Assembly: GCA_963716005.1 (NCBI GenBank)
Contig: OY970285.1
Span: 620,001-684,000 of the forward strand
Length of the DNA: 64,000 bases
Source of the DNA: CAVRUF01 sp963716005
GTDB taxonomy: Bacteria; Actinomycetota; Thermoleophilia; Gaiellales; Gaiellaceae
Direction: 5' to 3'
Positions 57,087 through 64,000 of the stretch are shown piece by piece (within the stretch, counting starts at the first letter, position 1; every line of letters starts with the position of its first letter). The notes under the pieces were generated by a model, which was given only the letters and a program-made list of their open reading frames with translations, was not told where the DNA came from and ran no database searches. The position numbers and the translations under genes are program-made.

Positions 57087-57397
57087 TGTACGCGCGGCTC
57101 ACGACCTTCGACGGGACGCCGGAGGGAATCCAGGCCGGGATCGACCTCTACCGCCAGGAAGTGATCCCGTGGATCCGCGACGCGACCGGCTTTCGCGGCT
57201 GGCTCGTGCTCCGCGACCCGAAAGGCGGTGGCGGGTCGGTGAGCATCACGTTCTGGACCGACGAGGCGACCATGCACGACCAGGAAGCGAGCGGCGGAGC
57301 GCTCCGCGACGAGGTGGTCGCGAACCTCGGAATCGAGATGAAGAGCATGGAGTTCTACGACGTCGCCGTCGCCGAGTCGATCCACCTAGACTCGTAA
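57086..57397 (+). CDS. ABM-like small protein, second of a tandem pair
   Basis: This 103-residue protein shares the layout of its neighbour: MYARLTTFDGTPEGIQAGIDLYRQEVIPWIRDATGFRGWLVLRDPKGGGGSVSITFWTDEATMHDQE. The two could form a heteromeric barrel. It overlaps the previous stop by one base and ends inside the 3' end of the convergent cyclase gene (12-bp overlap). Confidence 0.68.
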   Translation: MYARLTTFDGTPEGIQAGIDLYRQEVIPWIRDATGFRGWLVLRDPKGGGGSVSITFWTDEATMHDQEASGGALRDEVVANLGIEMKSMEFYDVAVAESIHLDS

Positions 57398-58165
57398 GGC
57401 GAATGTCTCGATCGGGTTTTCGCGGCCGCGGATCGCGAGGGTGCGGTGCTCGAGCCCGGTCGTGTCGAGTTCGGCCGCCGTCGCCGTCGCGGCGCTCAGA
57501 AGGAGCTCGCCCGGCGCGGCGAGTCCGCTCAGACGCGATGCGGCGTTCACGGGATCCCCGACGGCCGTGAAGTCGACCGCGTCTCCTTCACCGACGACGC
57601 CGACGAACGAGACGCCGGTGTCGATGCCGATCCCGAGCGGCAGCCACGGCTCGGCGCCGTCGTTCCCCGTTGCCCGCAGGAGATCCTTCGCCGTCTCGAT
57701 CGCGTTGGCCGCGTGCATGTGCTCGCAGAAGCTCGGGATGAATAGCGCGACCGCGGCGTCGCCGACGAACTTGTCCACGATGCCGTCGTGCTCGTCCACC
57801 GCGGCGGCCGCGACGCCGTAGAAGCGCGCGAGGACCTGCGAGAAGTCGCCTGCGGACGAGCCCTCCGCGAGACCGGTCGAGCCGCGGACGTCCGCGAAGA
57901 GCGCGGCGATCTCGACCTCCGTCCCGCCGGGGTACTTGTGGAGCGGCGGGATGCACCACTTGCAGAGGCGCCGATTCAGGGGTGACGGGCCTCGCCGGAT
58001 CGCATGCATGAGCAGGCTTCCTGGCTTGCCGAAGGGCGAGTTGCAGAGCTTGCAGCGCGGCGTCGAGGGGATGTGGGCGAAAAACCGCCGGCTGCGCATG
58101 AGGCCCTTCGACTCGCCGGCCAGCATCTCGCGCCAGGCCTCCGGATTCACCGACTTCTTGCCCAC
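57386..58165 (-). CDS. Class III adenylate/guanylate cyclase with N-terminal Cys-rich segment
   Basis: The cyclase catalytic domain (about 85-255) has IAALFADVRGSTGLAE with the first metal Asp, GIVDKFVGDAAVALF with the second metal Asp, GIGIDTGVSFVGVVG, and FTAVGDPVNAASRLSGLA with the base-recognition region. Ahead of it (about 20-80) is a zinc-ribbon-like segment with CKLCNSPFG and CKWCIPPL. No membrane segment is present, so it is probably cytosolic. GTG 58165 is chosen because TAGGCT ends 7 nt upstream; an alternative GTG/ATG at 58222 would overlap the upstream gene. Product could be cAMP; no cognate target is visible. Confidence 0.86.
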   Translation of the reverse strand: MGKKSVNPEAWREMLAGESKGLMRSRRFFAHIPSTPRCKLCNSPFGKPGSLLMHAIRRGPSPLNRRLCKWCIPPLHKYPGGTEVEIAALFADVRGSTGLAEGSSAGDFSQVLARFYGVAAAAVDEHDGIVDKFVGDAAVALFIPSFCEHMHAANAIETAKDLLRATGNDGAEPWLPLGIGIDTGVSFVGVVGEGDAVDFTAVGDPVNAASRLSGLAAPGELLLSAATATAAELDTTGLEHRTLAIRGRENPIETFALRV

Positions 58166-58172
58166 GCGAGCG

Positions 58173-58178
58173 AGCCTA
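58173..58178 (-). promoter_or_regulatory. Putative leaderless -10 element for the cyclase gene
   Basis: On the minus strand TAGGCT is followed by 7 nt and then GTG 58165. Confidence 0.4.
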
Positions 58179-59156
58179 CTCCGGTTCGGCGCCTTCGAGA
58201 ACAGGCCGGACCCAGGACGCATCCTTGTCGGGCCGGGTCAGGCGCCAGATGAGGAACCCGACGCCGAGGAGCACCGCCTCGACGAGCGTGATCGCGAGCC
58301 GGTTCAAGACCGCGACGCCGAGCGCGACCGCCTCGGTCGTGACCGCGAGGAGGAGCGTCACCGTCGAGCCTTCGCGGACGCCGAGGCCCGACGGCGCGAT
58401 CACGGTGAGGACGGACACGATCGCGCCGACCGCGGCCGTCCCGCCGAGATACGGAACCGTCGACCACGCGAGGTCCTCCCCGAGCGAGCGCGCGAGGAAG
58501 AGGAGCGCGACGCCGCCGACGAGCCAGGTTCCGCAGTAGAAGACGAGCAGCCCGAGCATCGTGCGATACCGCAGGACGGGCACGTCGGGCGTGCCGAAGC
58601 GCTCGAAGATCCGCCGGGCGAGCCTCGAGTACACGCGCGGGTGGATGAGCACGGCCACCAGCAGCGCGAAGAGACCGAGCGGGATGAGCACCATCGCCGA
58701 GGCGTCGACTGCGAGGAGTCCGAAGGCGAAGACGAGCACGCCCGAGACCGCGGAGAGCCCGGCCTCGAGCCCGATGGACCCAATCACGACCTCGTTGCGG
58801 TGCACCCCCGCGCGGCGCACCCAGAGGATCCGCGCGAGCGGCGTCCACACCCCGCCCGGCACGTACTTCGCGAGCATCGAGGCCATCTCCGACTGGAGCG
58901 CGAGCACGTAGCCGATGCGAATCCCGAGCCCGCGGAGGATCCACTGCCAGCCGAGGACGAACAGGAGGTAGTAGGCGGCCATGACGAGGAGCGCGACCCC
59001 GATGTCCGCGAGGTCGGCGTCCCGTAGAAGCGGCAGCGCCTCGCGCCACGAATCGCGGAGCACCCACGCGAAGACGACGAGGATGACGACCGCGAACGCG
59101 ATCTGGAGCGAGACGAGGACGCGCTTTCGGCCGAAGAACTCGCGCAGCGTGTTCAC
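58176..59156 (-). CDS. Lysylphosphatidylglycerol synthase transmembrane family protein (UPF0104)
   Basis: This 326-residue protein has about eight membrane helices. Motifs of the family include VPGGVWTPLARILWV (P-GG--G) near residue 100 and VIAPSGLGVREGS near residue 255. Such proteins resemble the flippase part of MprF but lack the aminoacyl-transfer domain, so the lipid or polymer it handles is unknown. The GTG start follows TAGAGT by 6 nt on the minus strand. The cyclase gene lies 10 bases downstream. Confidence 0.85.
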   Translation of the reverse strand: MNTLREFFGRKRVLVSLQIAFAVVILVVFAWVLRDSWREALPLLRDADLADIGVALLVMAAYYLLFVLGWQWILRGLGIRIGYVLALQSEMASMLAKYVPGGVWTPLARILWVRRAGVHRNEVVIGSIGLEAGLSAVSGVLVFAFGLLAVDASAMVLIPLGLFALLVAVLIHPRVYSRLARRIFERFGTPDVPVLRYRTMLGLLVFYCGTWLVGGVALLFLARSLGEDLAWSTVPYLGGTAAVGAIVSVLTVIAPSGLGVREGSTVTLLLAVTTEAVALGVAVLNRLAITLVEAVLLGVGFLIWRLTRPDKDASWVRPVLEGAEPE

Positions 59157-59162
59157 GGGCCA

Positions 59163-59168
59163 ACTCTA
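59163..59168 (-). promoter_or_regulatory. Putative leaderless -10 element for the UPF0104 gene
   Basis: On the minus strand TAGAGT is followed by 6 nt and then GTG 59156. Confidence 0.45.
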
Positions 59169-59316
59169 GCCCGGTGGCGTGGCGCCGCTGCTCGGTGCAA
59201 TCCCGGCACGTTTCGTGCGCCACGGGTGCGGATTTCGCCGATAGGGTCGCCACCAAGGGGTGCAACACGGGGGTCCCCCGGGGGACCGCGGGGTCGGGCC
59301 CGCCGGAAAAGCTCGC

Positions 59317-59322
59317 GATACT
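59317..59322 (+). promoter_or_regulatory. Putative leaderless -10 element for the MFS gene at 59329
   Basis: GATACT ends 6 nt before GTG 59329. Confidence 0.45.
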
Positions 59323-59328
59323 GCCGCG

Positions 59329-60645
59329 GTGACCGATCCACAGAACCGCGAATCCGAGCGCCTCGGCCCCGCGCCGCCTGTCGCCGAGGCCGGCCAGGTG
59401 CGCGAGCGCAGCTTCCGCAACCTGGCCACGATCGACCTCGGGCCGCTGCGCCGCCGGCGCGACTTCCGGCTGCTCTTCATCGGCCAGGGGTTCTCGTTCC
59501 TCGGCTCGACGGTCACGTGGGTGGCCGTCCCGTACCAGGTCTACCAACTCACCGGTTCTTCGCTGACCGTCGGACTGCTCGCCGCCGCGGAGCTGCCGCC
59601 GATCCTCATCACCGCATTCCTCGGCGGGGCGCTCGCCGACTCGTTCGACCGGCGACGGCTCGTGCAGATCGCCGAGCTCGGCCTCGCGGCGGGCGCGATG
59701 CTTCTGCTCGTCAACTCTCTGCTCGACGAGCCGCGCCTCTGGGCGCTCTTCGTCGCCGGAGTCTCCATGGCCGCGTTCGACGGGATTCAGCGGCCGCCGC
59801 TCGATGCGCTCGAGCCGCGTCTCGTGGAACGGGACGAGCTCCCCGCGGCGAGCGCGCTCGGATCGCTGCGCGGAAACGTGGGCCAGATCGCCGGGCCGGC
59901 CTTCGGCGGCGTCCTCATCGCCACCGTCGGGCTTCCGGCCACCTACGCGTTCGACATCATCACCTTCGCGTTCTCGCTGACGATGCTCTCGATGATGCGC
60001 GCGGTGCCCCCGCCGCCGGGCGCCGAGCGGCCGAGCATCAAGCGCGTCAAGGAGGGGATCCGCTACGCGTTCAGCCGCCAGGAGCTGATCGGCACCTACA
60101 GCGTCGACTTCGTCGCCATGTTCTTCGGCATGCCGATGGCGCTCTTCCCCGCCTACGCAGAGGAGTTCGGCGGGCCCGAGGTGCTCGGGCTCCTCTACGC
60201 GGCGCCGGCGATCGGCTCGCTGCTGATCGCGCTGACGAGCGGCTGGACCGCGCACGTCCACCGGCACGGCCTGGCGGTCATCTTCGCGGCTGCGATGTGG
60301 GGCGTCGCCATGGTCGGATTCGGGCTCGCGCAGAGCCTGACCCTGGCGATAGTCGCGCTCGCCGTGGGCGGGGCCGCCGATTCGGTCAGCGGCATCTTCC
60401 GCTCGGTGATCTGGAACCAGACGATCCCGGACGAGCTGCGCGGACGCCTCGCAGGAATCGAGCAGATCAGCTGGTCGAGCGGCCCCACGCTCGGGAACCT
60501 CGAGGCCGGCGTCGTCGCGGCGCTCACGAGCGTGCGCACGTCGATCCTCTCGGGCGGGATCCTCTGCGTCGTGGGCGTGGCCGTGGCCGCGCTCGCGCTC
60601 CCGGCCTTCCGCAAGTACGACTCGCGCGAGCCCGCTACCCGCTAG
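59329..60645 (+). CDS. MFS transporter (EntS/MFS_3 type)
   Basis: This roughly 438-residue protein has 10-12 helices. The N-terminus (DLGPLRRRRDFRLLFIGQGFSFLGSTVTWVAVPYQVYQLTGSS) and LAAAELPPILITAFLGGALADSFDRRRLVQIAE match the MFS_3/enterobactin-exporter group with motif A GGALADSFDRRRL. GTG 59329 is preferred; a longer frame extends to 59260. Such exporters often pump siderophores or drugs. No biosynthetic genes are next to it. Confidence 0.9.
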   Translation: MTDPQNRESERLGPAPPVAEAGQVRERSFRNLATIDLGPLRRRRDFRLLFIGQGFSFLGSTVTWVAVPYQVYQLTGSSLTVGLLAAAELPPILITAFLGGALADSFDRRRLVQIAELGLAAGAMLLLVNSLLDEPRLWALFVAGVSMAAFDGIQRPPLDALEPRLVERDELPAASALGSLRGNVGQIAGPAFGGVLIATVGLPATYAFDIITFAFSLTMLSMMRAVPPPPGAERPSIKRVKEGIRYAFSRQELIGTYSVDFVAMFFGMPMALFPAYAEEFGGPEVLGLLYAAPAIGSLLIALTSGWTAHVHRHGLAVIFAAAMWGVAMVGFGLAQSLTLAIVALAVGGAADSVSGIFRSVIWNQTIPDELRGRLAGIEQISWSSGPTLGNLEAGVVAALTSVRTSILSGGILCVVGVAVAALALPAFRKYDSREPATR

Positions 60646-61242
60646 GCCAGAGCTTCGTCTCCGGGTGGAGATCGAGCCGCGTGTCCTTGGCGCAGTCGGT
60701 CGAGATGCGGTACTGCGGTAGCGACGCTTCTGGGACCGCGGCGCAGGTGGAACTCCGCGAGGAGCATCCCGTCGACCGGCGAGACGCCGAAGTCCTCGGC
60801 CAGCTTCGCGTCGGTCTGGACCGCGTAGCACTCGGTGATCGATTCGTCCATGACGCCCGCGAGGTGCCACGACTCGTGCGCGAGCACGTGGATCGCAAGC
60901 GCAACGTCTCGAGCCCAGCCGTCGCAGGTCGACCTCGCCGGCCTGGAGGCAGGTCAGGTCGGGCGCGTCCTTCTCGGCCAGCTCGTCGAACGTGGCGCAG
61001 ATGTCGTGCGCGAGGGTCGCGTGCGTTCCGACGCCGTTCTCGTCCAGGTACGCCTCGCCCTTGAAGGACGACACGTCGATGAGGCGCCGCCAGAGGCTCG
61101 GGCAGTACACGTCCACGGGATGGCCGGCGATCTCCGCAGCGGCACGCTCGAGCCGCGTCTCGGTCGGCGTCTGGCGCTGGAACCACCACACCTGGAACCC
61201 GATGAACGCAAGCAGGACGGCCAGGATGGAGGCGCGCCGCAT
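60635..61242 (-). CDS. Exported protein with HExxH motif, frameshifted twice
   Basis: An N-terminal membrane anchor (MRRASILAVLLAFIGFQVWWFQ) precedes a cysteine-bearing segment (VDVYCPSLWRRLIDVSSFKGEAYL, HDICATFDELA, LTCLQAGE), then VLAHESWHLAGVMDESITECYAVQTDAKLAEDFGVSP, and a C-terminal LPQYRISTDCAKDTRLDLHPE. HESWH is a zinc-protease-like HExxH. Two +1 shifts (near 60910 and 60740) separate the three parts; corrected length is about 200 residues. Starts at ATG 61242 or GTG 61263. No known family assigned. Real decay or sequence error are both possible. Confidence 0.6.
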
Positions 61243-61245
61243 CTC

Positions 61246-61267
61246 GTTCGTACGTGTCGGCACGAAC
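61246..61267. promoter_or_regulatory. Inverted repeat between divergent genes
   Basis: GTTCGT and ACGAAC form 6-bp arms 10 bp apart, just upstream of the ATG of the HExxH gene. This is a possible operator; the arms are not spaced as a LexA box. Confidence 0.3.
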
Positions 61268-61314
61268 GCGATGAATCTTGACGGTTCCCTGAAGGTTCGA
61301 GCCGGTCGCTCATC

Positions 61315-61320
61315 TACTCT
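61315..61320 (+). promoter_or_regulatory. Putative leaderless -10 element for the sugar dehydrogenase gene
   Basis: TACTCT ends 6 nt before ATG 61327. Confidence 0.45.
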
Positions 61321-61326
61321 GGGTGG

Positions 61327-62420
61327 ATGCGACGCGCCGCGATTTGTCTTGCCGTTGCGGCCGTGGGCACGGCCGCGTTCGCGCCGACCGCGGCTCCGGC
61401 GCTGAGGCTCGCCCAGATCTCAAGTCCGGATACACGCAGCCGATCCAGGTGACGTCGAACTCGTACGAGAAGAAGCGGCTCTACGTCGTCCAGCAGAACG
61501 GGACCGTGCGGATCATCCAGAGCGGCAGGAAGCTGAGTACGCCGTTCATGAAGATCCGCTCGAAGATCTCGTACGGCGGCGAGCAGGGCCTGCTGTCGAT
61601 GGCGTTCCATCCCGACTACCCGAGCGTCCGCCGCGTCTACGTGAACTACACGAACCGGAGCGGCGACACGCGCATCGTCGAGTACCGGGTGAACAGGCAA
61701 CGCACGCGGATCATCCCGTCGAGCGCACGCGTCCTCCTCGGGATCAATCAGCCGTACTCGAACCACAACGGCGGCCAGGTGCTCTTCGGGCTCGACAAGA
61801 AGCTCTACGTCCCGACCGGGGACGGCGGCGACGCCGGCGATCCGGGAAACAGGGCGCAGAGCATGAGCTCGCGGCTCGGCAAGCTCCTTCGCATCGACGT
61901 CGCCACGAAGCAGGTGACGATCGTCGCGCTCGGATTCCGCAATCCGTGGCGGGTCACGCTCGACCGCACGGCGAACCGGTTCCTGATCGGCGACGTCGGC
62001 CAGGACAGCCGCGAGGAGGTCGACATCTGGCGTCCGACGACTTCCGGGCTCGAGAACTACGGCTGGCGCCGCTACGAGGGGACGCTCATCTACAACGGCG
62101 GCACCTCGCTCTACTCGCCGAGCAACCGGGTCGATCCGATCCACCAGTACCCGCACTCCTCGGGCGCGTGCTCGATCACCGGCGGATTCGTCTACCGCGG
62201 GAAGGCGCTGTCGGGCCAGCGCGGGCGCTACTTCTTCGGCGACTACTGCAACGGCCGCGTCTGGAGCTTCAAGATCGTGAACGGCAGGAAGTCCGGCTTC
62301 CGCGAGCATCCGTCGCTCCGCGTCCCGGGGAACCTCTCGGGTTTCGGCGAGGGTCCGAGCAAGGAGCTCTACTTCGTCTCGCACGGCGGGCGCATCTTCC
62401 GGCTCGCCAAGACGCAGTAG
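61327..62420 (+). CDS. Secreted PQQ-dependent sugar dehydrogenase (GSDH), one frameshift
   Basis: From ATG 61327 the frame encodes a signal peptide (MRRAAICLAVAAVGTAAFAP). A one-base loss near 61415 shifts into the mature protein, YTQPIQVTSNSYEKKRLYVVQQNGTVRIIQ. The beta-propeller shows GSDH signatures: GGEQGLLSMAFHPDY, the NHNGGQVLFG Ca/PQQ region, GFRNPWRVTLDRT, IGDVGQDSREEVD, and ACSITGGFVYRG. It probably oxidises aldose sugars outside the cell with PQQ. The stop overlaps the GTG of a second such gene by one base. Confidence 0.86.
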
Positions 62421-63580
62421 TGCCTCGCGCGGCCGCGGCGCTGCTTTTTCTTCTCGCGTTGGCCGGATGCTCGAGCGACGGATCGACGACCGCCGAGACG
62501 AGCGCCGGCGCAACCTCGGCCGCGGCACCGCCGCCCGACAGCACGTCGACCGTCGAGGAGCCGGACAAGATCGGGATCGAGCAGGTCGCGGGCGGCTTCG
62601 AGAGTCCGGTGCAGGCGACCTCGGCGCCGGGCGACTCGACCCGGATCTACGTCGTCGAGCAGACCGGCCGCATCATGGTCGTCGAGAACGGCCGGACGCG
62701 CGACGAGCCGTTCGTCGACGTGAGCGACCGCATCGTCGCCGGCGGCGAGCAGGGGCTCCTCTCGGTCGCGTTCCATCCCGACTACGCGGCGAACGGCCGG
62801 GCGTTCGTGAACTACACGAACACGAGCGGCGACACGCGCGTGGTCGAGCTGGCGGCCGATCCGGCGACGGCGGTCGCCGATCCGGCGACGGCGAAGGAGC
62901 TCCTCGCGGTCGAGCAGCCGGCCTCGAACCACAACGGCGGCCAGCTCGCCTTCGGGCCCGACGGGCTCCTCTACGTGGGCATGGGCGACGGCGGCGGCGG
63001 CGGCGATCCGAACGGGAACGGCCAGAACACGGAGGTCCAGCTCGGCAAGCTCCTCAGCCTCGATACGGACGCCTCGGGCGCGACGTGGCAGATGAAGGCG
63101 TACGGCCTGCGCAACCCGTGGCGCTTCTCCTTCGACCGCGAGACCGGCGCGCTCTACATCGGCGACGTCGGCCAGGGCGCCTGGGAGGAGATCGACGCGG
63201 TCGCCTGGCCTGCCCAGAACGTCCTCAACTTCGGCTGGAACGTCTTCGAGGGAACGCACGAGTACGCCGGCGGCGAACCCAACCCCGAGGGCCGGCTCGT
63301 GAAGCCCGTGGCCGAGTACAACCACGACACGGGCGCCTGCTCGGTGACGGGCGGGTTCGTCTACCGCGGCGAGGCGATGCCCGGCCTCAGCGGGCGCTAC
63401 TTCTACGGCGACTACTGCTCGGGCGAGATCTGGAGCTTCCGGCTGAGCAAGGGCAAGGCGGTCGATGCGTGGATGGCGCCGTTCACGGTCGCGAGCCTGA
63501 CGTCCTTCGGCGAAGACCCCGCGGGCGAGCTCCTCCTCGTCTCGGGCGGCGGCACGATCTCGCGGCTCGTCGAGAAGTAG
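62420..63580 (+). CDS. PQQ-dependent sugar dehydrogenase-like lipoprotein (GSDH paralogue)
   Basis: The 386-residue protein starts at GTG 62420 with a lipoprotein signal (VPRAAAALLFLLALAGC, lipobox LAGC), then a Ser/Thr/Ala linker. The propeller has IYVVEQTGRIMVVENGRTR, GGEQGLLSVAFHPDYAANGRAFVNYTN, NHNGGQLAFGPDGLLYVGMGDGGGGGDP, GLRNPWRFSFDRETGALYIGDVGQ and SVTGGFVYRGEAM. It is clearly a tandem duplicate of the gene before it, differing in how it is attached (lipid anchor versus free secretion). Confidence 0.9.
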   Translation: MPRAAAALLFLLALAGCSSDGSTTAETSAGATSAAAPPPDSTSTVEEPDKIGIEQVAGGFESPVQATSAPGDSTRIYVVEQTGRIMVVENGRTRDEPFVDVSDRIVAGGEQGLLSVAFHPDYAANGRAFVNYTNTSGDTRVVELAADPATAVADPATAKELLAVEQPASNHNGGQLAFGPDGLLYVGMGDGGGGGDPNGNGQNTEVQLGKLLSLDTDASGATWQMKAYGLRNPWRFSFDRETGALYIGDVGQGAWEEIDAVAWPAQNVLNFGWNVFEGTHEYAGGEPNPEGRLVKPVAEYNHDTGACSVTGGFVYRGEAMPGLSGRYFYGDYCSGEIWSFRLSKGKAVDAWMAPFTVASLTSFGEDPAGELLLVSGGGTISRLVEK

Positions 63581-63614
63581 GCAGTAGCCGCTTGCGCGGA
63601 TGGCCGCGCCCGCC

Positions 63615-63620
63615 CATCAT
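63615..63620 (+). promoter_or_regulatory. Putative leaderless -10 element for hom
   Basis: CATCAT ends 6 nt before ATG 63627; the CGGAGG between is too close to act as a ribosome-binding site. Confidence 0.35.
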
Positions 63621-63626
63621 CGGAGG

Positions 63627-64000
63627 ATGGCCTCGGTCGACGTCCCGGTCGCGCTGCTCGGTTACGGAACCGTCGGTTCCGCCGTGGACCGGATGCTCGC
63701 CGATAGCGCCGAGGACATCGAGCGCGCGACCGGGCACCGGCTTCGCGTGGTGCGCGCGCTCGTCCGCGACACGGACAAGGAACGGCCCGCCGGCTCGATC
63801 GCCGAGCTGACGACCGACTTCGCCCAGATCCGCGACGACCCGTCGATCGCCGTCGTCGCCGAGGTGATGGGCGGCATCGAGCCGACCGGCGGCTACGTCC
63901 TCGAGCTGCTCCGTGCGGGGAAGCCCGTTGTCTCGGCCAACAAGCAGCTCGTGGCCCAGCGCGGCGCCGAGCTCTTCGCCGCCGCGTCCGAGGCCGGCGT
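63627..64000 (+). CDS. hom: Homoserine dehydrogenase (3'-truncated by window edge)
   Basis: The first 124 residues have the NAD(P) motif VALLGYGTVGSAVDRML, then a partly conserved strand RVVRALVRDTDKERP, and VAEVMGGIEPTGGYVLELLRAGKPVVSANKQLVAQRG, which is the signature of homoserine dehydrogenase (G-G--P and the catalytic-region Lys in SANKQL). The enzyme makes homoserine for threonine and methionine synthesis, matching metH elsewhere in the window. The gene continues past base 64000. Confidence 0.95.
   Translation, partial: MASVDVPVALLGYGTVGSAVDRMLADSAEDIERATGHRLRVVRALVRDTDKERPAGSIAELTTDFAQIRDDPSIAVVAEVMGGIEPTGGYVLELLRAGKPVVSANKQLVAQRGAELFAAASEAG

Noticed and set aside
61246..61267. Second LexA box
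   Set aside because: The arms are GTTCGT and ACGAAC with a 10-bp gap, the opposite orientation and spacing from a LexA site.

Overview
The window is about 68% G+C and reads as chromosome of a high-GC actinobacterium, most likely a deep-branching lineage such as Thermoleophilia/Gaiellales; that placement is inference from gene content and style, not a search. Supporting signs are GTG/TTG starts, a Gram-positive type LexA box, ComF and LCP proteins, a long-form hibernation factor and frequent leaderless starts. No tRNA, rRNA, CRISPR array, insertion sequence or integrase gene was found.

The left part (1-29564) is mainly a conserved housekeeping backbone. It runs: end of the ATP synthase operon (atpD, atpC); metH; a cell-wall and nucleotide-sugar block (LCP ligase, UDP-glucose dehydrogenase, two nucleotidyltransferases, a cupin); ahcY-mtnA, which with metH form the methionine/SAM cycle; a secreted M6 protease and two lipoproteins; comF, hpf, secA; prfB with its programmed frameshift; ftsE-ftsX-ctpA; an RNase R-like gene; and smpB-ssrA.

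The middle (29565-45501) is more accessory: a ThrE exporter fragment beside a partial copy of tmRNA sequence, an MFS pump, an oxidoreductase, a deacetylase lipoprotein, a secreted LanC-like protein, a DrrAB-type ABC exporter, stress and membrane proteins, an SOS-controlled dinB, and a badly frameshifted multidomain GH38/LamG gene.

The right part (45498-64000) holds envelope and secreted functions (TPR/Ig-like membrane protein, GT2, LCAT-like acyltransferase, Vps62-like membrane protein, M23 peptidase, BrkB, UPF0104, two PQQ-type sugar dehydrogenases), small ABM-like and VOC proteins, a nucleotide cyclase, another MFS, and the start of homoserine dehydrogenase.

Two features cut across the window. 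First, many operon-head genes have a -10 hexamer ending exactly 6-7 nt before the start codon, as expected for leaderless mRNAs. Second, several otherwise well-conserved genes carry single-base frameshifts, nearly all +1. That looks like assembly error, although the GH38 gene has so many shifts that real decay is also possible. Coordinates of frameshifted genes below span all pieces.
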